64,000 bases of DNA. Source: Ilumatobacteraceae bacterium (GTDB lineage: Bacteria > Actinomycetota > Acidimicrobiia > Acidimicrobiales > Ilumatobacteraceae). The position numbers were made by a program, and so were the translations under genes. Within the stretch, counting starts at the first letter, position 1. Every line of letters begins with the position of its first letter. Positions 28,512 to 37,163 of this stretch are shown here, piece after piece. The notes beneath the pieces are model-generated. The model was not told the DNA's origin and searched no databases. It worked only from the letters and a program-made list of their open reading frames with translations. The DNA lies in NCBI GenBank assembly GCA_022843125.1, contig JALHOG010000017.1:1-64000 (forward strand), written 5' to 3'.

Positions 28512-28581
28512 CCTCGCCGATGGGTCGTCGACAACCACGCGCTGGACGTTCGGCCGACCAACCGGAGGTAGGGTGGCCGCG

Positions 28582-28677
28582 TCGGACACGTGATGTCCGA
28601 GATGTGCGGATCGCCGATCGGCGGTTCGTCACGGCGTCGCTCCGGACCCTGGTGGCGTGGCACGACATGGTCGTGCC
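28582..28677 (+). promoter_or_regulatory. Structured 5' leader with three perfect inverted repeats
   Basis: TCGGACA-N5-TGTCCGA (28582-28600); CGCCGATCGGCG (28612-28623); GGCACGAC-ATG-GTCGTGCC (28659-28677). Confidence 0.5.
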
Positions 28678-28695
28678 GTAACCGAGGAGGAGCAC

Positions 28696-28773
28696 ATGTC
28701 TCGAACCGACCAATCCAGCCCCCGTCCGGCGCGCCCGCCGAGCACGATCCGAGCGTTCGGCGGGTCGACATGA
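28696..28773 (+). CDS. 25-aa small ORF, translationally coupled to the downstream gene
   Basis: GAGGAGG SD, MSRTDQSSPRPARPPSTIRAFGGST*; stop overlaps next ATG (ATGA). Confidence 0.45.
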   Translation: MSRTDQSSPRPARPPSTIRAFGGST

Positions 28774-28919
28774 CCGGGGTGCAGATCCTGCTGCTCGTCA
28801 TCGCGATCCTCCTGGTCGCTGCGGCGGGACTCGCAGTGTGGATCCGCCGCCGCCGGACCGGTCACGTCCTCATCGCAAGCGCACGCGCGGACGCACCCCA
28901 CCTGGGGGACCGGTCGTGA
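28770..28919 (+). CDS. Small single-pass membrane protein (49 aa)
   Basis: MTGVQILLLVIAILLVAAAGLAVWIRRRRTGHVLIASARADAPHLGDRS; GTGA overlap with the PRC-barrel gene. Confidence 0.6.
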   Translation: MTGVQILLLVIAILLVAAAGLAVWIRRRRTGHVLIASARADAPHLGDRS

Positions 28920-29470
28920 CCGTCACCTTGCTCCGCGGGTCGGATCTCATCGGCCGCACCGTGGTCGACGCATCGACCGGTGACGACCTTGCCGAGGTCA
29001 GGGATGTCGTGTTCACGCCGGACCGGGGCGCCATCACCGGCTTCACGTTGCGGCGTCGAGGGTTCTTCGGTCGGCGGCTGAAGACGGTGCTCCCGATCGA
29101 TGCTGTCCTGAGCGTCGGGACCGATGCGGTGATGGTCGCCGGTGTCGACGCGATCTCGGATCCCACCGACGCACCCGACGACCCGGTGAGCCACACGTCG
29201 GACGATGTCCTGAAGAACGAGGTGTTCACGATGTCGGGCCGGTCGCTCGGCACCGTTCACGACGTCATCATTCTCGGAGGGCCGGTGCCACGCGTGGTCG
29301 GCTTCGAGGTGAGCGGCGGCGCGGTCGGGAACGGCCTGATCCCTCTGGGTGCGCAGGCGGCGGTCTCGGGCAGTGCACTCGTCGTCCCCGACGACTTCGA
29401 ACAACGCATCCGCAACGACCTCACCGGCCTCGCCGCTGAGCTCTCCCTGATCGAATCGAGCGGCTCATGA
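28916..29470 (+). CDS. PRC-barrel domain protein (two PRC-like repeats)
   Basis: LIGRTVVDASTGDDLAEVRDVVFTPDRGAITGFTLRRR...; SGRSLGTVHDVIILGGPVPRVVGFEV. Confidence 0.75.
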   Translation: MTVTLLRGSDLIGRTVVDASTGDDLAEVRDVVFTPDRGAITGFTLRRRGFFGRRLKTVLPIDAVLSVGTDAVMVAGVDAISDPTDAPDDPVSHTSDDVLKNEVFTMSGRSLGTVHDVIILGGPVPRVVGFEVSGGAVGNGLIPLGAQAAVSGSALVVPDDFEQRIRNDLTGLAAELSLIESSGS

Positions 29471-29877
29471 TCCAACTCTCCGAACTGATCGGCCATGACA
29501 CGCTCGACGTGTCGAGCGCTGTGTCGCTCGGCAAGGTGACCGGCATCGGTCTCGCATCGAACCGGATCGTGTCGCTCGGGATCGGCGGCGAAAGCGTCGA
29601 CGCCGGCGCCGTTCGGGGCTTCGACGGCGACGTGGTGACCTACGAGGCCGGTTCGAGTGTTCCCGACGGGTCGCATCCGCTCCCGCTCGATCCCAGGGGC
29701 TCACGGGTGATCGATCTGCACGGCGATCAGATCGGCACACTTGCCGATCTGACGATCTCCGACGAGGGAATCGTCGACACGATCGTGCTCGTGGGAGGCC
29801 ACGCCCTCCACGGCTCACGGCTCCGTGCGATCGGCTCGTACGCCGCGATCGTCGACGTCGAGGTTGCGTCGTCCTGA
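29467..29877 (+). CDS. PRC-barrel-like protein, second copy
   Basis: Same repeat style (LGKVTGIGLASNRIVSLGI; LHGDQIGTLADLTISDEGIVDTIVL); ATGA overlap. Confidence 0.6.
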   Translation: MIQLSELIGHDTLDVSSAVSLGKVTGIGLASNRIVSLGIGGESVDAGAVRGFDGDVVTYEAGSSVPDGSHPLPLDPRGSRVIDLHGDQIGTLADLTISDEGIVDTIVLVGGHALHGSRLRAIGSYAAIVDVEVASS

Positions 29878-29952
29878 GCAGCCTCGAGTTGGGGCACAGC
29901 GTCGGTCAGGCGTGCGCGTGCGACGAATCCCGGTGGGCTGCGCCCTCGACGT

Positions 29953-30351
29953 TCAGGGCTGGACCGTTGCGTCGGGGGAGGTGGTCGCAGCGTCGAACCG
30001 CAACGGTGCGCACAGGCCCAGTTCGAGTTCTTCGATCAACCCGAGTAGCCGGAGCGGTTCGCCGACGGGGTTGGTCAACACCATGGAGCCCCCTCGCCCT
30101 TCGACGACCGAGGCTGCGGTGGCCAGTGCGCCGTAACCGGTGCAGTCCATGAACACGAGCGCGGACAGGTCGACGAGCACATCGAGATGCTCCGCCGACG
30201 TGCAGGCTTCGAGCGCCACGGTGCGGCTCACCACGTCCAACTCCCCCGACATCGCCACGATGTACCGCGGACCGTCGAATCTGGCACGAACGCCGAACGC
30301 TTCACCAGGGTCGACACCCGCCGACCCGGGTCCGTTCGTCAGTTCGAACAT
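29953..30351 (-). CDS. STAS domain protein (anti-sigma factor antagonist-like)
   Basis: YIVAMSGELDVVSRTVALEA..EHLDVLVDLSALVFMDCTGYGALATAASVVEGRGGSMVLTNP. Confidence 0.88.
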   Translation of the reverse strand: MFELTNGPGSAGVDPGEAFGVRARFDGPRYIVAMSGELDVVSRTVALEACTSAEHLDVLVDLSALVFMDCTGYGALATAASVVEGRGGSMVLTNPVGEPLRLLGLIEELELGLCAPLRFDAATTSPDATVQP

Positions 30352-30630
30352 GTGGCACCTCCGTTCGCGATCAGGCGCAACCAAGGTCCGGAGCAACGCG
30401 GCGGTCAGCGGAATCTGCTGTCCGACACGCAACCTAGCCCTGCACTGGCGGTTTCCGTCAGGGGCGTTGGTCACCGAGGGGAATACACGCATCGTCACCG
30501 CTACCGTTCGGCCAGCAAGTGGTGACTCGCTCGGGACCCTGGCGGTACACGAAAGGCCCGATCATGAGACACCACCTTCCCCGATGCCGAACCACTCCGC
30601 CAGGGCGACCGGTCGCATTGCGAGCGAGGC

Positions 30631-31362
30631 GTGCCGTCGGTGGCCCCTGAACGACGACTTCGGATACTCAGCCGGCTCGTCCGGAGCGGGGAGCCGATCA
30701 TGAGCACCGAACTGCTGTGCCGGGTGTGCGCTGACGTGACGGCGACCGACGGGGCAGGCATCATGCTCTTCCACGACGGCGTGTCGCGCGGCTCACTGTG
30801 TACCACCGACGCCGTCAGCGAGGTCGTCGAGGATCTGCAGTTCACGCTCGGCGAGGGGCCGTGCATCGACGCCTGCCGCGACGGCCGGCCGATCCTCGAA
30901 CCAGACCTCGCGTCGCCTGCGGCGAGCCGTTGGATCGCATTCGGCCCGCCGGCAGTGGAGGCAGGCGTCCGGGCGATCTTCGGGTTCCCGATCCGCATGG
31001 GCGCCGTGGGTCTCGGCGCGCTGAACCTGTATCGAGATCGAGCAGGGCCGCTCACCGACGAACAGCACGCCGACGCGCTCGTCGTCGCCGACATCGCCGC
31101 CGAGATCATCCTGCTCATGCAGGCCGAGGCGTCGCCTGGAGAGCTGGCGGCCGAACTCGAAGCGGGCGCGAGCTTCCACTACGTGGTCCACCAGGCGTCG
31201 GGGATGGTGTCGGTCCAGCTGGGCGTGAGCGTCGATCACGCCCTCGTCCGGCTCCGGGCCCACGCGTTCCGGACGGGCACGCCACTGATCGATGTCGCGA
31301 GAAGCGTCGTCGATCGAACCGTCCGCTTCGACCCTCACGACGGGAGCAGTGCGAACCAATGA
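30631..31362 (+). CDS. GAF-ANTAR domain regulator
   Basis: N-terminal GAF (FTLGEGPCIDACRDGRPILEPDL), C-terminal ANTAR (VHQASGMVSVQLGVSVDHALVRLRAHAFRTGTPLIDVARSVVDR). Confidence 0.85.
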   Translation: MPSVAPERRLRILSRLVRSGEPIMSTELLCRVCADVTATDGAGIMLFHDGVSRGSLCTTDAVSEVVEDLQFTLGEGPCIDACRDGRPILEPDLASPAASRWIAFGPPAVEAGVRAIFGFPIRMGAVGLGALNLYRDRAGPLTDEQHADALVVADIAAEIILLMQAEASPGELAAELEAGASFHYVVHQASGMVSVQLGVSVDHALVRLRAHAFRTGTPLIDVARSVVDRTVRFDPHDGSSANQ

Positions 31363-31507
31363 CCAGCGCGCAGACAGCCGGCACATGGCTACAGACACGA
31401 CGTCGCGATCGGCGATGCGCGGAGGCGAAGTACCATGACGCGGGTCCAGCGGTCCGTGCGGTCCACCCGTCTTCCCGCAGAGCGACACCTACCCGGCAGG
31501 AGCGCTC

Positions 31508-32260
31508 GTGACATCCAAACAAACCCTGCTCGGCGAGACGATGGTGACCCTCGCGGACACGCTCGTGAACGACTTCGACGTGATCGAGCTCCTGACGATG
31601 CTCGCCGATCGCTGCGTCAACATCCTGGGCGTGAGCGCGGCAGGTCTGATGCTCGCCGGACCCGACGGCGCTCTGCGCGTCATCGCGTCGTCCAGCGAAC
31701 AGATGCGTCTCCTCGAGCTCTTCGAACTGCAAACCGAACAGGGCCCCTGCCTCGAGAGCTTCCAGACCGGCGAGGCGGTCACGCACCAGGATCTCGCAAC
31801 CGCCATCGCCCGCTGGCCGAAGTTCGCACCGGAGGCGATCTCCAGCGGGTTCAACGCCGTCCACGCGCTGCCCATGCGCCTGCGCGGCAATGTGATCGGA
31901 GCGCTGAACCTGTTCGACGCAGGGACGGCGGGACTCGACGACGAAGGCCTCGAGGCCGCACGGGCGTTCGCGGACATCGCGACCATCGCCATCTTGCAGT
32001 ACCGCTCGACCAGAGAGTCCCACGAGCTCATCGATCAGCTCAACACCGCGTTGAACACCCGCATCGTGATCGAGCAGGCCAAGGGCATCGTCGCAGAGCG
32101 GCAGAGCGTCGACATGGAGCGCGCTTTCGCCGCGCTCCGCCAGCACGCCCGTGACCACAACCTGAGACTGTCCGACGTCGCTGCTGCGGTGGTGAGTGGC
32201 ACCCTCGAACCATCCAGCCTCAAGAAGGCTGCGGTGCCGGTTGCGAGGGCGACCCGCTGA
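31508..32260 (+). CDS. GAF-ANTAR domain regulator
   Basis: LQTEQGPCLESFQTGEAVTHQDL; IEQAKGIVAERQSVDMERAFAALRQHARDHNLRLSDVAAAVV. Confidence 0.92.
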   Translation: MTSKQTLLGETMVTLADTLVNDFDVIELLTMLADRCVNILGVSAAGLMLAGPDGALRVIASSSEQMRLLELFELQTEQGPCLESFQTGEAVTHQDLATAIARWPKFAPEAISSGFNAVHALPMRLRGNVIGALNLFDAGTAGLDDEGLEAARAFADIATIAILQYRSTRESHELIDQLNTALNTRIVIEQAKGIVAERQSVDMERAFAALRQHARDHNLRLSDVAAAVVSGTLEPSSLKKAAVPVARATR

Positions 32261-32337
32261 CGCTCGAACGGCTGGAGGTCGCCCACGCACGCCGGATCAT
32301 CGACCGGCGGTTTCGCGCGAGCGCCTCCGCGACAGCA

Positions 32338-33078
32338 TCACAACGTGTCGGCAGCGATCGCGATCATCTGGTCGATGTCGTCGAGCGAGTAGTACGGCTC
32401 GACGTCGTCCCCGGCGCGGATGTCGACGATGACGAGTGACATGAACACATCGCCGTCGCGCACGAACGCGTTGTAGAGACGCCACTCGGCCCATCCGCCC
32501 GCTTCCTCGATGGTGGTCAGGACGCCGAAACGCGAGTCTCCGACTTCGGGGACGGGCAGCGCCTCGGCCCGGCCCGGCCCCTCCTCGGTCGCCTCGATCG
32601 CGCCGAAGCAGGCTTCCGAGCCTGCTCGGACGAGCTCGAAGGTGGTGGCCAGCTCGTCGGGATCGCCTGACGTCAGGAACTCCTGCACGAAGACCATGTG
32701 GCCGCTTCGATCGTCCGGCGGTTCGATCGGATCGACCTCGTCGAGATCGATCTGCCGAAAGGCCGTCCACGTCAGCGACTCCACGCCTGCCCGAGCCTCG
32801 GCGCTCGCGGCATCGCACAGCTCGATCCCGGGCAGCATGTCGCGCAGGTCGGCGGGGATGACCCCCGAGGAGATGTCGGTGCCGTCATCCGGTCCGGGGT
32901 TGACGACCCAGCGGCCGTCGAACGTCTCGACGGAGATCAACCGACCGGCCAGCTGTTCGGCCGTCGGTGGGCTGGCTGTGGTGTCCCCGCAGGCGGCCAG
33001 TGCCGGCGTTACAGCGAGTCCGACCACCGCCGCGAGACGTAGTGACCTCAGCCTCGTGCTGATCTGCGTGGTGCTCAT
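32338..33078 (-). CDS. Hypothetical lipoprotein
   Basis: MSTTQISTRLRSLRLAAVVGLAVTPALAACGDTTASPP lipobox. Confidence 0.65.
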   Translation of the reverse strand: MSTTQISTRLRSLRLAAVVGLAVTPALAACGDTTASPPTAEQLAGRLISVETFDGRWVVNPGPDDGTDISSGVIPADLRDMLPGIELCDAASAEARAGVESLTWTAFRQIDLDEVDPIEPPDDRSGHMVFVQEFLTSGDPDELATTFELVRAGSEACFGAIEATEEGPGRAEALPVPEVGDSRFGVLTTIEEAGGWAEWRLYNAFVRDGDVFMSLVIVDIRAGDDVEPYYSLDDIDQMIAIAADTL

Positions 33079-33199
33079 CAGACACCTCCTCGGCGGTAGC
33101 ACGACACCCGATCGGTGGGTGCGTCCGTCCTTCCAAGTCGATCGTCCACCTCTGGCGCATGGGATGCCAGAGCCCGATGTCATGCGGGCGCAGCGGCCG

Positions 33200-33385
33200 T
33201 CAGCGGTCGGGCAGCGGTCCACCGACGAGGTCGAGGATCTCGCCGAGGGCTCGTTCGCGTGCGCGTAGCTCGGTCTTGTACTGGCTGTTGTCGGTGTCGG
33301 CCACCTCGTAGCGCAGTTCCCGGTACGCGTAGTCCAGGACTTCCCGCAGGAGTTCGGCCTGGGCGGGTTCGAGTTGCAGGTTCAT
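33200..33385 (-). CDS. Small conserved-looking helical protein (61 aa)
   Basis: MNLQLEPAQAELLREVLDYAYRELRYEVADTDNSQYKTELRARERALGEILDLVGGPLPDR. Confidence 0.6.
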   Translation of the reverse strand: MNLQLEPAQAELLREVLDYAYRELRYEVADTDNSQYKTELRARERALGEILDLVGGPLPDR

Positions 33386-33457
33386 GGTCGGTCCTCTCGA
33401 CACCCGAGCGCGTCGGGCCGTCACCAGCCATGGTCGACCAGCACCCGGTGCGCCTGC

Positions 33458-33472
33458 TAGGGCCGTTGGTCG
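33458..33472. promoter_or_regulatory. 15-bp box TAGGGCCGTTGGTCG, identical to 41027-41041
   Basis: Exact match between two intergenic regions; the minus-strand read CGACCAACGGCCCTA resembles DosR/DevR boxes. Confidence 0.45.
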
Positions 33473-33482
33473 ACGCGGTCGG

Positions 33483-34283
33483 TCAGGAGAAGCGTGGCTT
33501 CGCCATCATGTGCTCGCTCTCCAGCTTGTGGAGGCGCTCGTCGAAGCTGATCTGGCGGAAGAGGTCGGCGAGGCTGTCGTAGTCGCCGAAGTCATCCGTG
33601 AACTCGCCCGCGTACGGCACGTGCTCCCACTCGGGATGCTCCTGAACCAGCAGCGCGTACTCGTGCTCGGCGTGGTCCTCGAAGTCGGCGTTGAGTCGAT
33701 AGCTGCGTGACGGCCGCAGCGCGTAGAGAAACCACGACAACTGGTAATACGAGAACGCCAGCACCTGCGGGATCACCCTGCTCCGCAGGAAGCCGCCGCG
33801 GGTCTTGCCAGCGGTGAGCTCCTCGAGGATCAGCAGGTGCCACTGCTCGTTGTCCTGTTCCCACCGCGCAATCCGTACCCGGTCGAACACCCGACGGGCG
33901 AAGCCGGGCTGGTTGGCGGTGTGGGTCACGGCGACGTACGCGACGTTCTCCCAGGCCTGGTACGGGACGCGGGCGACGAGCTCGAGCACCCGGAACTTCT
34001 CGAGCGTGCGCTCCTCGCCGTAGACCCGGTCCATCAACCAGAAGAGCACCTTCGAGCTCATCGAGTACTGCCGCTGCGGGCTCGCCAGGGTGACCCGGTG
34101 CTCCTCGAGGAGTTGGCCGTGGTCGAGGCGCCGCATCGGCCCGAAGGGCGGGCGCTCGCCGATCGCTGACGACACCGGTCCGCTGCGGTGATGCGGCGGC
34201 TCGGGTGGGGACATGTGGGTGGGCACCGGAGTGACGGAGCGTGGGTGGGTCGCGGTGTCGGGGGACATGCTCCATGTTCGCAT
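33483..34283 (-). CDS. Alternative oxidase / plastid terminal oxidase-like di-iron protein
   Basis: LELVARVPYQAWE; NEQWHLLILEELTAG; AFSYYQLSWFLYALRPSRSYRLNADFEDHAEHEYALLV; LADLFRQISFDERLHKLESEHM: aligns in order with AOX/PTOX motifs including six E/H ligands. Start uncertain (34283 or 34214). Confidence 0.85.
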   Translation of the reverse strand: MRTWSMSPDTATHPRSVTPVPTHMSPPEPPHHRSGPVSSAIGERPPFGPMRRLDHGQLLEEHRVTLASPQRQYSMSSKVLFWLMDRVYGEERTLEKFRVLELVARVPYQAWENVAYVAVTHTANQPGFARRVFDRVRIARWEQDNEQWHLLILEELTAGKTRGGFLRSRVIPQVLAFSYYQLSWFLYALRPSRSYRLNADFEDHAEHEYALLVQEHPEWEHVPYAGEFTDDFGDYDSLADLFRQISFDERLHKLESEHMMAKPRFS

Positions 34284-34369
34284 CGTGGGAATCAGGGTGA
34301 CCTGCGGAGCCGGCGGTCAGACGTCACGATGCGGATGTCACTCGCATGTTTGCCGACCCGAGGTCCGTG

Positions 34370-34390
34370 TATTAGGGTCGCCTTACATGA
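34370..34390. promoter_or_regulatory. IdeR/DtxR iron-box-like sequence overlapping a leaderless-type promoter
   Basis: gtATTAGGGTCGCCTTACatg: 12/15 with TTAGGTTAGCCTAAC; TATTAG can serve as -10, 11 nt before ATG. Confidence 0.5.
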
Positions 34391-35556
34391 TGCATGAACG
34401 CTCCCCCCATCGGCGTCTGACCCGGATCGTGGCCGTGACACTCGCCCTCGGAACCGTCGCCGCCGCGTGCGGTGGATCCGACGACGACAGCACGGCTGCG
34501 ACCCCGGCTCCCACGGCCGCTCCCACCGACGATGTGGAGGCCACCGGAGAGATCGCCGACGAGGCACCGACCACCGAAGCGCCGGCGCCGACCACCGAAG
34601 CACCGGCACCCACCACCGGAGCACCGGCGGCCAGTGGCACCGTCACGGTCTACATCGGGCGTCAGTACGGCATCGAGCCGGTCTTCGATTCGTTCACGGC
34701 GGCCACCGGCATCGAGGTCCGTTTCACGAGCGGCGGCGACCCCGAGCTCCGTGAGCGGCTGATCGCCGAGGGCGAGAACACCCCGGCCGACGTCGTGCTC
34801 ACGGCCGACGCGGCGAACGCAGAGCTCGCCGCCGGCGCCGGCGCCCTCGCCGCGATCGAGAGCGACGCGCTCACGTCGGCGATTCCCGAAGAGCTGCGCA
34901 GCCCGGACAACATGTGGTTCGGTCTCAGCCGCCGCGCCCGCGTGGTGATCTACAGCACCGAGCGGGTCACCGAGCCGCCGCTCACCTATGCCGCGGTCGG
35001 CGACCCCCAGTGGCAGGGCCGAGTGTGCCTGCGGCCCAGCACCCACCCGTACACCCAGTCGCTCGTCGCCAGCATCATCGCCGCCGAGGGCCAGGAGCGG
35101 GCCACCGAGATCGTGTCGTCGTGGGTCGCCAACGATCCGCTCTACATCAACAGCGACACCGACATCTACAAGGCGGTCGCCGCTGGGGAGTGCGACATCG
35201 CGATCGCCAACACCTATTACCTCGGTCGGCTCCAGCTGGAAGACCCCGACTTCCCGGTCGCCATCCAGTTCCCGGAGCAGGACGGCCGTGGCGCCCACGT
35301 CAACATCAGCGCCGGAGCGGTCACCGCGAACGCCCCGAACCCGGAGGCCGCCAAGGTGCTCCTCGAGTGGCTCGCCACCGACGGTCAGCAGGAGTTCGTC
35401 GACGCGAACTCCGAGTACCCGGCCGACCCGACCGTCCCCACCAGCGACCTCGTGGCTGCGTGGGGTGACTTCACCGCCGACACCGGCGTCATCCGCCAGC
35501 TCGGCGAGCTGAACCCGACGGCTGTCGAGGTGCTGAGCGCAGCTGGATACGAGTGA
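34387..35556 (+). CDS. Ferric iron ABC transporter substrate-binding lipoprotein
   Basis: Lipobox GTVAAACGG; VTVYIGRQYGIEPVFDSFTAATGIEVRF...; SAGAVTANAPNPEAAKVLLEWL. Confidence 0.9.
   Translation: MMHERSPHRRLTRIVAVTLALGTVAAACGGSDDDSTAATPAPTAAPTDDVEATGEIADEAPTTEAPAPTTEAPAPTTGAPAASGTVTVYIGRQYGIEPVFDSFTAATGIEVRFTSGGDPELRERLIAEGENTPADVVLTADAANAELAAGAGALAAIESDALTSAIPEELRSPDNMWFGLSRRARVVIYSTERVTEPPLTYAAVGDPQWQGRVCLRPSTHPYTQSLVASIIAAEGQERATEIVSSWVANDPLYINSDTDIYKAVAAGECDIAIANTYYLGRLQLEDPDFPVAIQFPEQDGRGAHVNISAGAVTANAPNPEAAKVLLEWLATDGQQEFVDANSEYPADPTVPTSDLVAAWGDFTADTGVIRQLGELNPTAVEVLSAAGYE
34567..34629. repeat. 3 x 21-bp tandem repeat encoding a PTTEAPA linker
   Basis: ccgaccaccgaagcgccggcg and two near-identical copies. 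Confidence 0.85.
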
Positions 35557-37163
35557 CCCTCGGCGTCAACGCCGAATCGTCGACGACGCTGCGACGGCGT
35601 GCGCGGTCGCTACCCGGATGGGTGGCGATCGTCGCCGTCGCAGCGGTCGTTGCCGCGCCCGTCGCGGTGATCATCGCGTCGATCCTCGAACCAACCGCCG
35701 AGGTCTGGCAGGAGCTGTGGGACACCAGGCTCCCGGGCATGATCCGCGACACCGTCACCTTGCTGGTCGTCGTCGTGGTCGGCTCGACGATCATCGGCAC
35801 GGGACTCGCGTGGCTGGTCACCGCGTACCGGTTCCCCGGGCGGCGGGTGCTCGGGTGGGCGCTCGTCGCACCGCTCGCGATGCCCGGGTACGTCCTCGGG
35901 TTCGTCTGGCTCGACACGCTCCAGGGCCCGCTCGGCGCGCGCTCCGTGCGCAGCATCTGGCTGTGCGCGGCGGTCCTCACGATGGCCTTCTACCCGTACG
36001 TGTACCTGCTGGCGCGGGCCGCGTTCCGCGATCAGTCGGCGGCGTCGATCGCGGTGGCGCGGAGCCTGGGTTGCACGCCGTGGCAGGCGTGGTGGCGGGT
36101 CACCCTGCCGATGGCGCGGCCATCGATCGCAGCCGGCGCAGCGCTCGTGGCCATGGAGGTGCTCACCGACGTGGGCACGGTCCGTCTGTTCAACGTGAGC
36201 ACGATCGCCGACGGCGTCCTCCGGGTCTGGTTCGGGACGGGAAACCGCAACGCCGCGGCCGAGCTGGCGACGCTGCTGATCGGAGCGGCGGTGCTCCTGA
36301 TCGCGGCCGAACGGTTGCTGCGCGGGCGGGCTCGCTACACGCAGGGTGGGCGGCGCCAGACGGTGGTGCCCCGTTCGTCGGGGTTCGGTTCGACGATCGC
36401 TGCGTCGGTCGTCGGTTGGTCGGTCGTCGCGATCGCCGTGGTGGTGCCGTTGGTCCGCCTGATCCGGTGGGTCGGCGAGGCGCGGGCCACCGGACAGGCG
36501 GTCGCGATGGAGGGCGATCTGGGTCACCATCTGGTCGCGTCGTTGCAGGTGGCCGGCTTCGCCACGGTGACCTGCGTGCTGATCGGGGTCACGCTCGCGT
36601 GGTTGGCGCGCCGCCGCGGCCCGGTGGGTCAGATCGTCGCCAGGTTGGCAACGCTCGGGTACGCCGTGCCGGGACCGGTGGTCGCGGTCGGGGTGGTCAT
36701 CGCCCTCGCCGCCGTCGACCGCTGGGGCTGGGTCCCGGGTGGCGCGCTGCTCGTCGGCTCGATGGCGGGTCTGATCTACGCCCTCACCGTGCGCTTCCTC
36801 GCCGTCAGCTACCAGGGCGTCGAAGCGAGCCTGGCCAAGGTGCCGCCCAACGTGATCGCCGGCGCCCGAACCCTGGGAGCGCGGCCGTGGCGCGTGGCCA
36901 CCCGGATCGAACTGCCGCTGATCCGCACCGGCCTGCTCGCCGCGTCCGCACTGGTCGCGATCGACGCGATGAAGGAGTTGCCGATCACGTTGTTGCTGCG
37001 CCCGTTCGGCACCGACACACTCGCGGTGTGGGTGTGGAGAGCGACGTCCGAGAGCTTCTGGGTGCAGGCTGCGGTGCCGTCGCTGGCGATCGTCGCGCTG
37101 GGGATGATCCCGGTCGCGATCCTGTTGTGGGCGCTCGAACGCGGGGCTGAGGTGACCACGTGA
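35553..37163 (+). CDS. Ferric iron ABC transporter permease (fused two-domain)
   Basis: Two permease halves; SLGCTPWQAWWRVTLPMARPSIAAG and TLGARPWRVATRIELPLIRTGLLA EAA loops. Confidence 0.92.
   Translation: MTLGVNAESSTTLRRRARSLPGWVAIVAVAAVVAAPVAVIIASILEPTAEVWQELWDTRLPGMIRDTVTLLVVVVVGSTIIGTGLAWLVTAYRFPGRRVLGWALVAPLAMPGYVLGFVWLDTLQGPLGARSVRSIWLCAAVLTMAFYPYVYLLARAAFRDQSAASIAVARSLGCTPWQAWWRVTLPMARPSIAAGAALVAMEVLTDVGTVRLFNVSTIADGVLRVWFGTGNRNAAAELATLLIGAAVLLIAAERLLRGRARYTQGGRRQTVVPRSSGFGSTIAASVVGWSVVAIAVVVPLVRLIRWVGEARATGQAVAMEGDLGHHLVASLQVAGFATVTCVLIGVTLAWLARRRGPVGQIVARLATLGYAVPGPVVAVGVVIALAAVDRWGWVPGGALLVGSMAGLIYALTVRFLAVSYQGVEASLAKVPPNVIAGARTLGARPWRVATRIELPLIRTGLLAASALVAIDAMKELPITLLLRPFGTDTLAVWVWRATSESFWVQAAVPSLAIVALGMIPVAILLWALERGAEVTT

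Noticed and set aside
23049-28589. Multiple long minus-strand ORFs opposite the Calx-beta/RTX gene
   Set aside because: High-GC antisense shadow frames; the + frame has signal peptide and domain repeats.
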